This document shows positions 33,625 to 41,441 of a DNA stretch of 64,000 bases, piece after piece. A program made the translations under genes and the position numbers. The notes under the pieces are model-generated. The model searched no databases. It was given only the letters and a program-made list of their open reading frames with translations, and was not told where the DNA came from. The first letter of the stretch is position 1; each line of letters begins with the position of its first letter. Source of the DNA: Chryseobacterium gwangjuense (GTDB lineage: Bacteria > Bacteroidota > Bacteroidia > Flavobacteriales > Weeksellaceae); the NCBI RefSeq assembly GCF_021311115.1, contig NZ_JAJTNP010000004.1, forward strand, positions 248,001-312,000, given 5' to 3'.

Positions 33625-34644
33625 ATGGCAATACTCGTAACGGGAGGTCTTGGATATATTGGTTCACACACGGTTGTAGAACTTTTGAATAACGGTTTTG
33701 ATGTTGTCATTGTAGATGATTTATCAAATTCGGAGAAATTTATTTTAAAAAATATTGAGGAAATTACGGGTAAAAGACCTGTTTTCTATCCTTTTGATTT
33801 AAAAAGAAAAGAACTTCTGAATCAGGTTTTTAATGCGCACGAGATTGATGGATGTATCAATTTTGCAGCCTATAAAGCAGTAGGAGAAAGTCAGGAAAAA
33901 CCGGTAGATTACTATGAGAATAATTTGTTTTCATTGATTAATATTCTTCAGGAGTTTAAAGCAAGAAATATTTCAAACTTTATATTCAGTTCTTCTTGTA
34001 CAGTGTATGGACAAGCTGATGTAATGCCTATTGATGAGAATACACCGCTGAAAATGCCGGAAAGCGTGTATGGAAAGACAAAGCAAATGGGTGAGGAGAT
34101 TTTAATTGATTTTGCTAAAGCATATCAACGAAAAATTTCGTTATTAAGATATTTTAATCCGATTGGGGCACATCCTACCGCAAAAATAGGAGAGCTTCCT
34201 ATTGGTGTTCCTTATAATCTTGTTCCTTATGTAATGCAGACTGCTGCAGGAATAAGAGAAAAGCTGAGTATTTGGGGAAATAATTATCCAACGGTAGACG
34301 GAACGGCAGTTCGGGATTATATTTATGTGGTTGATTTGGCGAAAGCTCACGTTGCAGCTTTAAAAAGATTAATGGAAATGGAGTCTGAGAAAACTGTAGT
34401 TGATACCTACAATTTAGGAACAGGAAAAGGATCTTCGGTTTTGGAAGTGATAAAAGCTTTTGAAAAGGCAAATAATGTCGACATTCCTTATCAGATTTGT
34501 GCAAGAAGAGAAGGAGATGTTACTATCGCTTACGCCAATGCAGATAAAGCGGAAAAAGAACTTAATTGGAAGTCTGAAACCAGTTTGGAAGATGCATTGA
34601 AAACCACTTGGGAATGGCAGAAATATTTGGATTCAAGAAATTAA
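33625..34644 (+). CDS. galE: UDP-glucose 4-epimerase
   Basis: A 339-residue short-chain dehydrogenase-like epimerase interconverting UDP-glucose and UDP-galactose. NAD-binding GGLGYIGSH is at 7-15. The active site is S124 (FSSSCTVYG) with Y149 and K153 (SVYGKTK). YFNPIGAHP and DGTAVRDYIYVVDLA are the GalE signatures. Full length. Context between an aminotransferase and a cytidylyltransferase suggests supply of sugar nucleotides for surface glycans. Confidence 0.95.
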   Translation: MAILVTGGLGYIGSHTVVELLNNGFDVVIVDDLSNSEKFILKNIEEITGKRPVFYPFDLKRKELLNQVFNAHEIDGCINFAAYKAVGESQEKPVDYYENNLFSLINILQEFKARNISNFIFSSSCTVYGQADVMPIDENTPLKMPESVYGKTKQMGEEILIDFAKAYQRKISLLRYFNPIGAHPTAKIGELPIGVPYNLVPYVMQTAAGIREKLSIWGNNYPTVDGTAVRDYIYVVDLAKAHVAALKRLMEMESEKTVVDTYNLGTGKGSSVLEVIKAFEKANNVDIPYQICARREGDVTIAYANADKAEKELNWKSETSLEDALKTTWEWQKYLDSRN

Positions 34645-34768
34645 TTTTTTTTGAAGATGAAATTTCAATGCCTGAAAGGAAAATTTATAAAAATTTAAAT
34701 AATACTTTAGCTGAATTTGGGTTTAGATGGTAAAGAACCTTTATGTCAGTAAAATTTAAATACACACT

Positions 34769-35206
34769 ATGAAAACAGAAAGAATAGGCATTACATTTTC
34801 CTCGTTTGATTTGCTTCATGCCGGTCATATAAAAATGTTGGAAGAAGCTAAAACGGTATGTGATTACCTGATTGTAGGATTACAAATTGATCCTTCTCAT
34901 GACAGACCGAATAAAAATAAACCCACACAAACTATAGTTGAAAGATATATTCAGCTAAAGGCAGTGAATGCCGTAGATGAAATCATTCCTTATTACACAG
35001 AAGAGGATTTGGAAGATATCTTAAAATCATTTGTTATAGATGTTAGAATCATCGGTGATGATTATATGGATAAAGATTTTACCGGAAAAAAATATTGTGA
35101 AGAAAAAGGGATAGAGATTTTTTATAATAAAAGAGATCACCGATTCTCATCAAGTGACTTAAGAAAAAGAATTTTCGAAGCAGAAAAATCAAAACTGTCA
35201 AAGTAA
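34769..35206 (+). CDS. Cytidylyltransferase-family nucleotidyltransferase (glycerol-3-phosphate type)
   Basis: A 145-residue protein with the HxGH motif H17-A-G-H20 in SFDLLHAGHIKML and the second signature RFSSSDLRKRI (like ISSTxLR) near residue 130. This resembles TagD/RibL/HldE-type nucleotidyltransferases that transfer CMP or AMP to phosphorylated alcohols. Which substrate cannot be decided; CDP-glycerol synthesis would fit the polysaccharide context. A 124-base gap from galE holds a -7-like TACTTTAG near 34703, so it may have its own promoter. Confidence 0.82.
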   Translation: MKTERIGITFSSFDLLHAGHIKMLEEAKTVCDYLIVGLQIDPSHDRPNKNKPTQTIVERYIQLKAVNAVDEIIPYYTEEDLEDILKSFVIDVRIIGDDYMDKDFTGKKYCEEKGIEIFYNKRDHRFSSSDLRKRIFEAEKSKLSK

Positions 35207-35222
35207 AAAGAATTAAAATAAA

Positions 35223-35260
35223 TAAAAACTCCCGAAAATTAATTTTCGGGAGTTTTTATT
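35223..35260. terminator. Bidirectional terminator, cytidylyltransferase/outer-membrane protein
   Basis: A 13-bp perfect inverted repeat, ACTCCCGAAAATT (35228-35240) with AATTTTCGGGAGT (35241-35253), flanked by A and T runs. Confidence 0.92.
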
Positions 35261-35276
35261 TATATATTTAGAAGGA

Positions 35277-37865
35277 TTACATTGGTCCTTGCTGATCATC
35301 TCCTGTTGCATTGGAGTTGATGTCTTTTTTCTTTTTAGGCTGTTCAATTTTTTCTCCTTGCTTAAATCTGTATGTCAGAGAAATAGAAAACTGTCGTGGT
35401 TGCCATTGCATGTAATTTCTACGAGTGTAGTCGCTGCTGTAGCTAAATATTTCTCTACTTCTTGTGTTAAAGATATCCTGGATATTAAAAGAAATAGTTC
35501 CGTTTCCTTTCCATATTGTTTTCGAAGCTCCTAAGTTTAAAGCATACATGTCTTGAGTATCCTGATTTGCAGATTTTTGTGCTCCTCTATAGAATCCTTG
35601 TAACTGAAAACTAAATGTTTTGTCTACTTTAAAGGTTGTATTTAATCTGGCTCTTGTAGAAAAACCACTTCCTGTGAAATCCATGCTGCCAGTACCTGGG
35701 TTACCATTTCTATCAATCATATCATAGTAAGCAATACCCGAGGTTTTGTATCCAAATGCATCTATACTTCCCATTAATTTTAACCATGTAAAAGGATCGT
35801 AAGTAAAGTTTAAATCTAAACCATAACGCTCATCATTACCTAAATTAATTGGTTTTGTGAAGAAATCGGCAGTTCTCTCATCTTTTCTATAGACTAACAT
35901 TTTGTTGTCATCCGTAGAATGACGGTAGTAAAGAGTAGGGTTAACGGTAAATTTCTTTTTAGAAATATTATAACCAAGTTCAAATGAATCTACATAAGAT
36001 GGGTTAAGGTCAATATTACCTTCAAAAACATTTTGTCTATTTGAGTAGTTCGAATATGGCACCATGAAGAAAGAACGAGGTCTGTCAATTCTACGGGAAT
36101 AGTTTAATAATATTTGGTTATCCTTCGTTACATCATAGCTTAAATAAACACTAGGAAATAAATTATTATAATTTTTAGTAGTATTGATAGCAGGGTCACC
36201 ACCTTTGTTTTGATAATCTATTTTAATATTAGATTGTTCATCTCTTAGACCTAATTGATATCCGAAACTACCAATTTTACTCTTAAACTGTACATAAAGT
36301 GCATTAAAGGTCTCTTTATAGATGGTAGAATTGTTATAATATCCAATAACAGGATCCTGAACAGTACTTGTTACAACACTTGTATAGTCATTATTATTAC
36401 TATCGATACGATAACCAGCTTCTAGTTTTGAATTTTCTCCTATTGGTAATTCATAATCTAATTTTCCAATAATGGTTTTATTCGTAGATTTTCTATCTGA
36501 TACATCATCACGAACGAAATTCGAATTTAAATATTCTGCTATATCAGAATTGTTATTACTTCTATTGCTTTGTAAACTTAATGACATTGAGATGTTTTGA
36601 CCTTTGTCATCAAATTTATGATCTAATCCAAAATCACCCTGAAATGCTAAGTTATTATTAGTTCCGTTAGAATTTCTTTGCATCAGAGATGTTAATGGTT
36701 GCCATGCTGTAGCTGCTGGTACATATCTGAAGAAATTATCAACGGAATTTAATCTCTCATTTGAATCACCATCGAAAGTTCTTACCATACCGGAAAGATT
36801 TACCGATGTCTTATCTGAAATGTCATATACAAAACCTGCTGTTGCATTATAGTTTTTGCTATAACTTTTATTTTTAGAATCCTGAGATTGATATGTTGGA
36901 ATATCTTTAGGTTGAGTAAATGTAGGAGAGGTAGGATCTATATTGTTGGGAAGAACAATGTTATGGTAAGTTGTTTCAGTCTCATTTTTATTTTGGTTTT
37001 CGGTATAGCCACCGCCACCATTTAGAAACCAGGTCATTTTATTTTTTCTCCAGCTTAAATTCGCATTAAGACTGGTTCTTGGATAATAACCAAGAGAACC
37101 TACAACACTACCGTTAAAACCAACTTTTTTACTTTTTTTAAGGATGATATTTAAAATACCGGAAGTTCCGCTTGCTTCAAATTTTGAAGAAGGATTGGTA
37201 ATAACCTCGATTTTTTCAATCTGGTCTGCAGGAATACTTTGTAATGCATTAGCTCCATCATCAATTCCAAGAAGGGATGACGGTTTTCCATTGATTAAAA
37301 ATTTTACATTTGAACTCCCTCTCATAGAAACCGTTCCGTCGGTGTCTACAGAAACAGAAGGTACATTGGATAAGACATCTTGAAGGCTTCCTCCTTTACT
37401 GATGATGTCCTGAGACGGGTCATAAGTTTTCTTATCAAGCTCTACTTTATAAGGTTTTGTTGATTGTGCAGTGATGACAACTCCCTGAATATCTCCGGTT
37501 TTTATATTGGTTGCACTGTTTTCCGGGTCAATAGCTAAAGCGCCTATATTTCCGGGTGTGGCAATCTGCTTATTGATGAGACTTTTTTTGTAGTCAATTG
37601 CTTCTACCGTAATATCATAATTACCAGGAGTAATATCTAGTTTATATTGACCTTTTTCGTCAGTAAGAGTAGCATCACTAAGAAGTTTGTTTGCTTTATT
37701 GCTGAAAGTAACTGATGCATAAGGAACAGGCTGATTGTTTTTGCTAACAACAGTTCCTGAAATACCCACTTTTTCCTGTCCAAAAGCAAAAGCTGCCGCG
37801 GAAAGTACAAAAGTAAGCCCTAAGGTTTTTTTTGTGAAAATGTTAATGATTTCCGTCTGATTCAT
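35277..37865 (-). CDS. TonB-dependent-receptor-like outer membrane beta-barrel protein
   Basis: 862 residues. Signal peptide about 1-29 (ending AFGQ). A carboxypeptidase-regulatory-like beta-sandwich (33-115, GISGTVVSKNNQPVPYASVT) follows, then a plug-like domain (about 145-245, with SLQDVLSNVPSVSVDTDGTV and IEKIEVITNPSSKFEASG). The remainder is a long barrel with alternating aromatic strands, of the outer-membrane beta-barrel family (OMP_b-brl_3). Such proteins resemble TonB receptors but lack a SusD partner; the substrate is unknown. The C-terminus has an unusual basic then polar extension (KKKKDINSNATGDDQQGPM). A perfect inverted repeat lies 36-82 bases upstream of the start. Confidence 0.88.
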   Translation of the reverse strand: MNQTEIINIFTKKTLGLTFVLSAAAFAFGQEKVGISGTVVSKNNQPVPYASVTFSNKANKLLSDATLTDEKGQYKLDITPGNYDITVEAIDYKKSLINKQIATPGNIGALAIDPENSATNIKTGDIQGVVITAQSTKPYKVELDKKTYDPSQDIISKGGSLQDVLSNVPSVSVDTDGTVSMRGSSNVKFLINGKPSSLLGIDDGANALQSIPADQIEKIEVITNPSSKFEASGTSGILNIILKKSKKVGFNGSVVGSLGYYPRTSLNANLSWRKNKMTWFLNGGGGYTENQNKNETETTYHNIVLPNNIDPTSPTFTQPKDIPTYQSQDSKNKSYSKNYNATAGFVYDISDKTSVNLSGMVRTFDGDSNERLNSVDNFFRYVPAATAWQPLTSLMQRNSNGTNNNLAFQGDFGLDHKFDDKGQNISMSLSLQSNRSNNNSDIAEYLNSNFVRDDVSDRKSTNKTIIGKLDYELPIGENSKLEAGYRIDSNNNDYTSVVTSTVQDPVIGYYNNSTIYKETFNALYVQFKSKIGSFGYQLGLRDEQSNIKIDYQNKGGDPAINTTKNYNNLFPSVYLSYDVTKDNQILLNYSRRIDRPRSFFMVPYSNYSNRQNVFEGNIDLNPSYVDSFELGYNISKKKFTVNPTLYYRHSTDDNKMLVYRKDERTADFFTKPINLGNDERYGLDLNFTYDPFTWLKLMGSIDAFGYKTSGIAYYDMIDRNGNPGTGSMDFTGSGFSTRARLNTTFKVDKTFSFQLQGFYRGAQKSANQDTQDMYALNLGASKTIWKGNGTISFNIQDIFNTRSREIFSYSSDYTRRNYMQWQPRQFSISLTYRFKQGEKIEQPKKKKDINSNATGDDQQGPM

Positions 37866-37900
37866 AACGTTTTTTTTATGTAAAATCGTGAAAGATTTGT

Positions 37901-37947
37901 CTTAATATTATGAAATTATTAATTGATTAAAATGTCATAATATTAAG
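37901..37947. promoter_or_regulatory. Perfect 13-bp inverted repeat upstream of the beta-barrel gene
   Basis: CTTAATATTATGA (37901-37913) and TCATAATATTAAG (37935-37947) are exact reverse complements separated by 21 bases. Each arm contains the palindrome TAATATTA. Position and symmetry fit a regulator-binding pair for the outer-membrane gene starting at 37865. Confidence 0.45.
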
Positions 37948-38032
37948 GTTGTTTATTATTTGTAATAGATATGTCGCGTTTTAAAGCTAAATGTTAATTA
38001 TTAATTTGTTAAAATAAAGTTAAATTTATTTT

Positions 38033-39058
38033 TTATTTGATATTTTTTGAATTAAGCCAGTCCTGATAGGCTTTTGCATTGATCGCATGCTCTTCTGCAC
38101 TCGCTGTGAATTTGTGAAAACCAGGTCTTGAAGGATCTGCACACATAAAAATATAATTGTTATTTTCAGCATTTAAAACAGCATCCACAGAATTTTTGTT
38201 TACCACGCAGATCGGTCCCGGAGGAATGCCTTTATTGGCGTAGGTATTATAAGGAGATGGAGTAGACAGGTGTTTGTAAAAAACCCTTTTGATGGATTCT
38301 TTGAAGTTGGTTTGCTTATTAATCGCATAAATTACGGTCGGATCAGACTGTAGTTTCATTCCTTTTCTGAAACGGTTCAGGTATAATCCCGCAATGGTTT
38401 TCATCTCATCATCTTTACCTCCGGATTCTTTGTAAACAATAGAAGCTAATGCATAAATTTGATCTCTTGTTAAGCCAGATTGCTGCTCTTTAGCCTTTCT
38501 CTCACTGTTCCAAAATTTATTATACTGATCATCAAACTTTTTGAAAAACTCTTTAGGAGTCACTGTCCAAAAAAAGTTATACGTATCAATGAAAAAATAT
38601 TTTTTTAAATCTTCTGCATTGTTATAGCCTTTTTCTTGTGCAATGGTATTCAGATCATTTACAAACTGTAAAGAATCCAGTTCCGTTTTTTTAGATACTT
38701 TACCAATCATTTGATACATATCTCCAAAATCACCAATTCTAAAACTATTTTCCGTTTGGTTTCCTGCTTTTATCATATTCACCAAATTGGAATTGCCCAT
38801 TCCTTTTTGAAAGTGATAACGACCGGGTTTGAAGTATTTATCAAGATCTTTTTCTTTTGCTACGGTTTCGAAAGCATCTTTATCTTTAATGTATTGGGAC
38901 GCAGAATCCAGAATCTGTTTAAAATCCGCTTTATGCGAAATCAAAACATATCCGTCTTTCTCGATATTATTTCCGTAATATTTATTATAAAATCTCAAAC
39001 CAAAAAATCCGCCTACTACAAAAACAAGAAGGATGACAATGAGAATTGCTTTTTTCAT
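38033..39058 (-). CDS. mltG: Endolytic peptidoglycan transglycosylase MltG (YceG-like)
   Basis: 341 residues. One N-terminal membrane helix (about 4-22) anchors a periplasmic YceG domain. Catalytic E211 is in ASIVYKESGGKDDEMKTIAG, matching the family's Glu. LQSDPTVIYA, SPYNTYANKGIPPGPICV and FMCADPSRPGFHKF are typical MltG signatures. It cleaves nascent glycan strands and sets their length. It follows dapF by 30 bases in the same direction, so two peptidoglycan-related genes are probably co-transcribed. The gene has no clear terminator; its 3' flank is AT-rich. Confidence 0.95.
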   Translation of the reverse strand: MKKAILIVILLVFVVGGFFGLRFYNKYYGNNIEKDGYVLISHKADFKQILDSASQYIKDKDAFETVAKEKDLDKYFKPGRYHFQKGMGNSNLVNMIKAGNQTENSFRIGDFGDMYQMIGKVSKKTELDSLQFVNDLNTIAQEKGYNNAEDLKKYFFIDTYNFFWTVTPKEFFKKFDDQYNKFWNSERKAKEQQSGLTRDQIYALASIVYKESGGKDDEMKTIAGLYLNRFRKGMKLQSDPTVIYAINKQTNFKESIKRVFYKHLSTPSPYNTYANKGIPPGPICVVNKNSVDAVLNAENNNYIFMCADPSRPGFHKFTASAEEHAINAKAYQDWLNSKNIK

Positions 39059-39088
39059 TTAAATGGTGATTAAAGTTTTTTTGTCTTT

Positions 39089-39856
39089 TTAAATTAGATC
39101 TACCTTTCCTCTAAAAACTTGTTTTGCGGGACCTTCTAGCCAGATATTCTGGAACGTGTTTCCGCTTTTTTCAGCATGAACCTTAAGATCACCTCCTAAA
39201 GTTTTTACTTTTACAGAGATTAGATTGTTATTTTGTAGAAAAGTTAAAGCTGAAGCTGTAACTCCTGTTCCGCAGCTGTAAGTTTCATCCTCAACGCCTC
39301 GTTCATAGGTTCTTACAAAAATTTCATCATCAGCAATTTTTTCCACAAAGTTGACATTGATCCCTTTTTCTTTATAATTTTCAGAATTTCTGATTCCGTT
39401 TCCTTGGGCGAAAACATTATAATTTACCAGATCTTCAACATATTTTACATAATGTGGAGATCCTGTGTTCATCACAGTGTCTTCTCCATCGTTGGAGATG
39501 GTGTTTACATCAATCATTTTTAATTTTACGATGCCATTGTGTATTTCAGCCTCATGTTCACCGTCGATAGCAATGAATTTGCATTTATCTTCAAAAATAT
39601 CAAGGAAAAAAGCGAAAGCGACCAAACATCTTCCTCCGTTTCCACACATTGTACTTTCCCCACCATCAGAATTGTAATAGACCATTTTAAAATCATACTT
39701 GTCATCATTCTCCAATAAAATAAGACCGTCCGCTCCGATTCCGAAACGTCTGTCGCATAATTTTTCGATAATATTTTTGTCTTTTGGAAACTGAAGATCT
39801 CTGTTGTCTATCATTACAAAATCGTTTCCTGTTCCCTGATATTTATAAAAATCCAT
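39089..39856 (-). CDS. dapF: Diaminopimelate epimerase
   Basis: 255 residues. Interconverts LL- and meso-diaminopimelate, for lysine and peptidoglycan synthesis. The two catalytic cysteines are C71 (MCGNGGRC) and C195 (SCGTGVTASA). The N-terminal KYQGTGNDFVMID and GADGLILLE are diagnostic. Full length. Upstream partner of mltG in a probable two-gene operon. Confidence 0.97.
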   Translation of the reverse strand: MDFYKYQGTGNDFVMIDNRDLQFPKDKNIIEKLCDRRFGIGADGLILLENDDKYDFKMVYYNSDGGESTMCGNGGRCLVAFAFFLDIFEDKCKFIAIDGEHEAEIHNGIVKLKMIDVNTISNDGEDTVMNTGSPHYVKYVEDLVNYNVFAQGNGIRNSENYKEKGINVNFVEKIADDEIFVRTYERGVEDETYSCGTGVTASALTFLQNNNLISVKVKTLGGDLKVHAEKSGNTFQNIWLEGPAKQVFRGKVDLI

Positions 39857-39894
39857 AAGTATTTGTTCTAGTGTTTTTTCTAAAATTGAACTTG

Positions 39895-39902
39895 CAAAAT
39901 TA
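39895..39902 (-). promoter_or_regulatory. -7 element of the dapF-mltG operon
   Basis: TAATTTTG on the minus strand, followed by CA, 38 bases before the dapF start. No convincing -33 element is visible. Confidence 0.5.
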
Positions 39903-39961
39903 CTATAATTAATACAAAAAACGAACAGTGTTAGCTGTTCGTTTTCTTATTTATAATCGTT

Positions 39962-40600
39962 TTATCTAAATCCACCGCCACTTCTTGAGGAATTGTTGTT
40001 TTGCTGAGAATTATTCTGTTGGCTTCTGTTTTCTGAATTGTTTCTAAAGCCGCCGTTCGAATTGCTATTTCTTGAAGAGTTATTTCTGAAGCCGCCATTT
40101 GAATTATTGTTGTTGTTATTGTTTGACGGGTTGTTTCTAAATCCTCCTCGATTATTATTGTCTTTTTGATTTCCCTGATTGTTTTGATTTCTGAATCCGT
40201 TATTAGGTCTTTGGTTGCCCTGATTTCCTTGATTGTTCTGTCCGTTACCCGGTCTGAAACCACCATTTGAAGTTCCGTCATTCACACCACCTCTGAATCC
40301 GTTGTTAGGTCTTTGTGAAGTGGTTTCTCTTCTCTCTACATATACTTTTCTTCTTGAATTATTATAATTGTAGTAATAATAAGGCATTCCGTTATCATAG
40401 TAATAGGTATAATCATTTCTATAGTAATATCCGTCATTTCCCCAATATCCGCCATTTCCGTAATATCCGCTCGGTGCATAATAATATCCGTTATTATAAT
40501 AAGGATCACCATATCCGTATCCGGAATCTGCATATACTGCACAAGAAGTAAGGCTGCTCATAATGAAAATGCCCAATGCTATTTTTAATAAATTTTTCAT
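39962..40600 (-). CDS. Asn/Gly/Tyr-rich lipoprotein
   Basis: 212 residues. Lipoprotein signal (MKNLLKIALGIFIMSSLTSC, lipobox LTSC, Cys20). A Tyr/Gly-rich first third follows (GYGYGDPYYNNGYYYAPSG), then a long Asn/Arg/Gly/Gln-rich region with repeated NNGFRxG and GGFRNN units, ending SRSGGGFR. The mature chain is low-complexity and probably disordered on the periplasmic or outer-membrane face. No function can be assigned. It starts 4 bases after pnuC and is likely in the same transcript. The repeats keep several other frames open, but none looks like a gene. Confidence 0.72.
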   Translation of the reverse strand: MKNLLKIALGIFIMSSLTSCAVYADSGYGYGDPYYNNGYYYAPSGYYGNGGYWGNDGYYYRNDYTYYYDNGMPYYYYNYNNSRRKVYVERRETTSQRPNNGFRGGVNDGTSNGGFRPGNGQNNQGNQGNQRPNNGFRNQNNQGNQKDNNNRGGFRNNPSNNNNNNNSNGGFRNNSSRNSNSNGGFRNNSENRSQQNNSQQNNNSSRSGGGFR

Positions 40601-40604
40601 GACT

Positions 40605-41276
40605 TTATTGTACTTTTTTTTCTTTAAAACTTTTTTTCCAATTGAGGTATCCTAAGATAGCCATTATAGTAAATACCAAATATTGAACCGAAGTGATTCC
40701 GAGACCCTTATAAATCATCATAGGCATACAAATAAAATCACCTATAATCCAAAAAATCCAGTTCTCTATGCGTCTTTTGGCCATAAACCACATTCCCACT
40801 AAAAATATGGAAGTTGTGATGATGTCTAATTTATTTCCCCAATCCAAATGATATAAACCAAGATCCGTACCTTCCATAGAAAACTGATTATCTATATAAG
40901 GTTTATAATAATAAATAACAGTTACTAAGAGTAAACTTAATACAAAAAGTAAACTTCCATATACCCATTCCTTTCTGGAAGCCCAGGTTACTTCTACGTG
41001 TATATGATCTTCAGAGCTTTTTGCCCATAATATCCATCCATAAACACTCATTACTGTATAATAAACATTAATCATGCAATCTCCCAATAATCCGAAATTG
41101 AAAAGGATATAAACATAAATTAAAGTAGAAATAATTCCGGTAGGATAGACCCAAATGTTTTTTTTGATGGAAAAATAGACACTCAGAACTCCGAAGACAG
41201 CTGCAAAGGATTCAAGGAAAATTTGAAAAGAAGAGTAGCTTTCATAGGGTTTTATGAAAAGATCATATATATTCAT
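40605..41276 (-). CDS. pnuC: PnuC-family vitamin-precursor transporter
   Basis: 223 residues from MNIYDLFIKPYES with seven or so membrane helices. Family marks are ESFAAVFGVLSVYFSIKKN, WVYPTGIISTLIYVYILF, MINVYYTVMSVYGWILW and the tail IGDFICMPMMIYKGLGITSVQYLVFTIMAILGYLNWKK. PnuC proteins carry nicotinamide riboside across the inner membrane; relatives carry thiamine or riboflavin, and no riboswitch or vitamin gene here decides between them. An ATG six codons upstream (41294) is also possible. Probable operon with the downstream lipoprotein gene. Confidence 0.85.
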   Translation of the reverse strand: MNIYDLFIKPYESYSSFQIFLESFAAVFGVLSVYFSIKKNIWVYPTGIISTLIYVYILFNFGLLGDCMINVYYTVMSVYGWILWAKSSEDHIHVEVTWASRKEWVYGSLLFVLSLLLVTVIYYYKPYIDNQFSMEGTDLGLYHLDWGNKLDIITTSIFLVGMWFMAKRRIENWIFWIIGDFICMPMMIYKGLGITSVQYLVFTIMAILGYLNWKKSFKEKKVQ

Positions 41277-41305
41277 GTGATCAAAAATAAACAAAAAATA
41301 AGACA

Positions 41306-41355
41306 GTTTAAAATGATTTAAACATAGTGATAATCAGTTTTTTAAAATTGATTAT
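41306..41355. promoter_or_regulatory. AT-rich palindromes in the pnuC/permease intergenic region
   Basis: GTTTAAAATGATTTAAAC (41306-41323) is a perfect 7-bp-arm palindrome. ATAATCA (41330-41336) is mirrored by TGATTAT (41349-41355). They lie between two divergent transporter genes and may be operators, but sequences this AT-rich give palindromes by chance. Confidence 0.25.
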
Positions 41356-41441
41356 TTAAAATTAATGATGAAAAATTGTCAATAAACGTTAAGGTTTCTA
41401 AATTTTTTATATTTTCGTAAATCTTTAATAAATAATAAAAT

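Noticed and set aside
32031-35206. Large O-antigen/capsule cluster
   Set aside because: Only an aminotransferase, a membrane protein, an epimerase and a cytidylyltransferase are present; there is no flippase, polymerase or glycosyltransferase in the window.
35277-37865. SusC-type nutrient receptor of a polysaccharide utilisation locus
   Set aside because: The plug and barrel are of the outer-membrane beta-barrel family without the SusC signature, and no SusD gene is adjacent.
39931-40281. Overlapping 116-codon frame in the Asn/Gly-rich lipoprotein gene
   Set aside because: It is an artefact of AAT/AAC-rich repeats that keep other frames open: Thr/Ile/Glu-rich, with no domain or start context.
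40315-40551. Antisense frame rich in Asn/His/Arg in the same low-complexity gene
   Set aside because: It is a shadow of the repeat codons on the opposite strand.
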